DNA of 64,000 bases from Castanea sativa (lineage: Eukaryota; Streptophyta; Magnoliopsida; Fagales; Fagaceae): NCBI RefSeq assembly GCF_040712315.1, contig NC_134024.1, forward strand, positions 28,883,158-28,947,157, read 5' to 3'. Numbering within the stretch: the first letter of the stretch is position 1; each line of letters starts with the position of its first letter. The position numbers and the translations under genes were made by a program. The notes below the pieces were generated by a model. It saw only the letters and a list, made by a program, of their open reading frames with translations. It was not told where the DNA came from and did no database searches. This document shows, one piece after another, positions 61,301 through 64,000 of this stretch.

Positions 61301-64000
61301 TATTTTGCGCGGATCCCGAGTTCTTGGAGCTCGAGTTCCATATAAAACGCACTATAGGTCTTATAGAATGTAGCTATACGTTTGGGCTGATTAAACTTAA
61401 AAAAAAAATTTGCATGGAACTCGAGTTCATCAAGCTCGGGTTCCATATAAAACGCCGCTATAGGTCTTACAAAACGCAGTTATAGGTTTGGGGTGATTAA
61501 ACTTAAAAATAATTTGCGCTGAACTCGAGTTCTTAGAGCTCGAGTTCCATATAAAACGCCGCTATAGGTCTTGTAAAATGTAGCTATAGGTTTGGGATGA
61601 TTAAACTTAAAAAAAAATTTGCATGCAACTCGAGTTCATCGAGCTCGGGTTCCATATAAAACGCCGCTATAGGTCTTACAAAACACAGTTATAGGTTTGG
61701 GGTGATTAAACTTAAAAATAATTTGCGCTGAACTCGAGTTCTTGGAGCTCGAGTTCCATATAAAACGCCGCTATAGGTCTTGTAAAATGTAGCTATAGGT
61801 TTGGGATGATTAAACATAAAAAAAAATTTGCATGCAACTCGAGTTCATCGAGCTCGAGTTCCATATAAAACGCCGCTATAGGTCTTATAAAACGCAGCTA
61901 TAGTTTGGGGTGATTTAACTTAAATAAAAAATTGCATGGAACTGGAGTTCATAGAGCTCGAGTTCCATATAAAACGCCGCTATAGGTCTTGTAAAACGCA
62001 CCTATAGGTTTGGGGTGAATAAACTTAAAAATATTTTGCGCGGAACTAAAGTTCATGGAGCTCGAGTTCCATATATAACTCCGCCACAGGTCTTATAAAA
62101 CGTAGCTATAGGTTTGGGGTGATTAAACTTAAAAATATTTTGCGTGGAACTCGAGTTCATGGAGCTCAAGTTCCATATAAAACGCAGATATAAGTTTGGG
62201 GTGATTAAACTTAAAAAAATTTTGCATGGAACTCGAGTTCATGGAGCTCGAGTTCCATATGAACTGCCGCTATGGGTCTTATCAAACGTAGCTATTGGTT
62301 TGGCATGATCAAACTTAAAAATAAATAAATAAATAAAAAATTGCGTGGAACTGGAGTTCATGGAGCTCGAGTTCCGTATAAAACACCGCTATAGGTCTTG
62401 TAAAACGCACCTATAGGTTTGGGGTGAATAAACTTAAAAATATTTTGCGTGGAACTGGAATTCGTGGAGCTCGAGTTCCATATAAAACGTCGCAATAGGT
62501 CTTATAAAACGCAGCAATAGGTTTGGGGGTGATTAAACTTAAAAAAAAATTTGCATGGAACTGGAGTTCATGGAGCTCGATTTCCGTATAAAACGCCGCT
62601 ATAGGTCCAATAAATATTTTGCATGGAACTCGAGTTCATGGAGCTCGATTTCCATATAAAACGCCGCTATAGGTCTTATAAAACGTAGCTATACGTTTGG
62701 CATGATCAAACTTAAAAAAAAAAAAAAAAATTGGAGGGAACTCGAGTTCATGAAGCTTGAGTTCCGTATAAAACGCTACTATAGGTCTTATAAAATGCAG
62801 CAATAGGTTTGGCACGACCAAACTTAAAAAAAAAAAATTGCATGGAACACGAGTTCATGGAGCTCAAGTTCCATATAAAACGCGGCTATAGGTCTTGCAA
62901 AACGCAACTATATGTTGGGGGTGATTAAATTTTAAAAAAATTTGCATGCAACTCGAGTTCATGGGGCTCGACTTCCATATAAAATGCCGCTATAGGTCTT
63001 ATAAAACGTAGCGATATGTTTGGCATGATCAAACTTAAAAAAAAAAAAAAAATTGTATGGAACTCGAGTTCATGAAGGCTTGTTCCATATAAAACGCCGC
63101 TATAGGTCTTGTAAAACGCAGCTATAGGTTTGGCACGATCAAAGTTAACAAAAAAAATTGCATAGAACACGAGTTCATGGAGTTCAAGTTCCATATAAAG
63201 CGCCGCTATAGGTCTTATAAAACGCAGCTATAGGTTTGGGGGTGATTAAACTTAAAAAAATTTCCATGGAGCTGGAGTTCATGGAGCTCGAGTTCCATAT
63301 AAAACGACGCTATAGGTCTTGGGTGATTAGACTCAAAAATATTTTGCGCGGAACTCGAGTGCATGGAGCTCGAGGTCCATATAAAACGCCACTATAGGTC
63401 TCATAAAATGTAGCTATAGGTTTGGGGTGATTAAACTTAAAAAAAATTTTGCATGGAACTCGAGTTCATGGAGCTCGATTTCCATATAAAACACCGCTAT
63501 AGCTCTTATAAAACGTAGCTATAGGTTTGGCATGATCAAACTTAAAAAAAAAAAAAAAAAATGGATGGAACTCGAGTTCATGAAGCTTGAGTTCCATATA
63601 AAACGCTACTATAGGTCTTATAAAACGCAGCAATAGGTTTGGCACGACCAAACTTAAAAAAAAAAATTTGCATGTAACACGAGTTCATGGAGCTCAAGTT
63701 CCATATAAAACGCGGCTATAGGTCTTATAAAACTCAACTATAGGTTTGGGGGTGATTAAACTTTAAAAATTTTGGCATGGACCTGGAGTTCATGGAGCTC
63801 GAGTTCCATATAAAACGCCGCTATAGGTCTTATAAAACGCAGCTATAGGTTTGGGGGTGATTAAACTTAAAAAAAATTTCCATGGAACTGGAGTTCATGG
63901 AGCTCGAGTTCCATATAAAACGCCGCTATAGGTCTTATAAAACGCAGCTATAGGTTTTGGGTGATTAGACTTAAAAATATTTTGCGCGGAACTCGAGTGC
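58321..64000 (+). repeat. Diverged satellite to the right of the HOR array
   Basis: About 55 monomers with no gene. Many are recognisable types of the 2.45-kb HOR in changed order (GAACGTCGTTATAGG near 58789, GAATTCCATATAAAACGCAAC near 59168, GTGATTTAAC near 60549 and 61912). Local duplications include a two-monomer unit at about 61410-61830 (offset about 210 bp) and an ~830-bp repeat that carries the same monomers at 62636 and 63466. An older copy of that segment lies at 58338. The window ends inside the array. Confidence 0.9.

Noticed and set aside
1..64000. CRISPR-like array (regular ~100-bp repetition)
   Set aside because: Repeats are contiguous with no unique spacers, monomers vary, and the resident retrotransposon is a plant type; this is a eukaryotic satellite.
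1..64000. CENP-B-box-like or other protein-binding motif in the monomer
   Set aside because: I could not find a convincing match to the CENP-B box pattern, and plant centromeric satellites do not generally carry one; centromere identity needs CENH3 data.
1..64000. Origin of the satellite from subterminal repeats of CACTA-type DNA transposons (GCGGCGTTTT-like motifs)
   Set aside because: The ACGCCGC/GCGGCGT core is suggestive, but it is short and I cannot run a database search; no terminal inverted repeat or transposase is in the window.

Overview
The window looks like plant nuclear DNA. It is almost entirely one tandem satellite, interrupted once by a broken Ty1/copia LTR retrotransposon. 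The retrotransposon's primer-binding site matches the 3' end of plant initiator-methionine tRNA and its reverse transcriptase/RNase H is of the plant copia type, so a flowering plant is likely; I cannot name the species. I see no host protein gene, rRNA, tRNA or CRISPR array.

Satellite: monomers of about 100-107 bp all run head to tail in one orientation, and I estimate roughly 570 copies. Each monomer has, in order: two related 'AAAACGC(C/A)GCTATAGGT' sub-repeats about 24 bp apart; a GATTAAAC or GATCAAAC box; a variable A-tract; and a palindromic box with arms GGAACTCGAG and CTCGAGTTCC around a 9-nt centre. Open frames across the array (peptides of the type KPIAAFYKTYSGVLYG) are translations of this repeat, not genes.

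Layout: 1-3667 satellite with 1.29-1.39 kb repeats; 3668-7597 copia relic on the minus strand; 7598-9499 satellite flank related to the next block; 9500-11460 a 1058-bp higher-order repeat (HOR); 11461-19559 irregular satellite; 19560-21305 a tandem pair of about 0.87 kb with exceptional poly-A tracts; 21306-21879 irregular; 21880-29560 a 5.6-kb duplication that contains a 1.5-kb HOR; 29561-32769 partly tetrameric (about 435-448 bp) satellite; 32770-35945 a 1375-bp HOR; 35946-37460 a partial copy of the next HOR family; 37461-58320 nine units of a 2.45-kb HOR (23 monomers by my count), each opened by a 15-bp minisatellite; 58321-64000 more diverged and shuffled relatives.

Main observations: (1) the copia relic has reverse transcriptase/RNase H on one side of a single LTR and primer-binding site plus leader on the other. 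A simple insertion cannot give this order. (2) The 2.45-kb HOR units fall into two types, A and B, in the order A B A B A B B A B. Shared private variants show that a three-unit block of 7.36 kb was itself duplicated. The 2.45-kb array therefore looks like the most recently homogenised part of the window.
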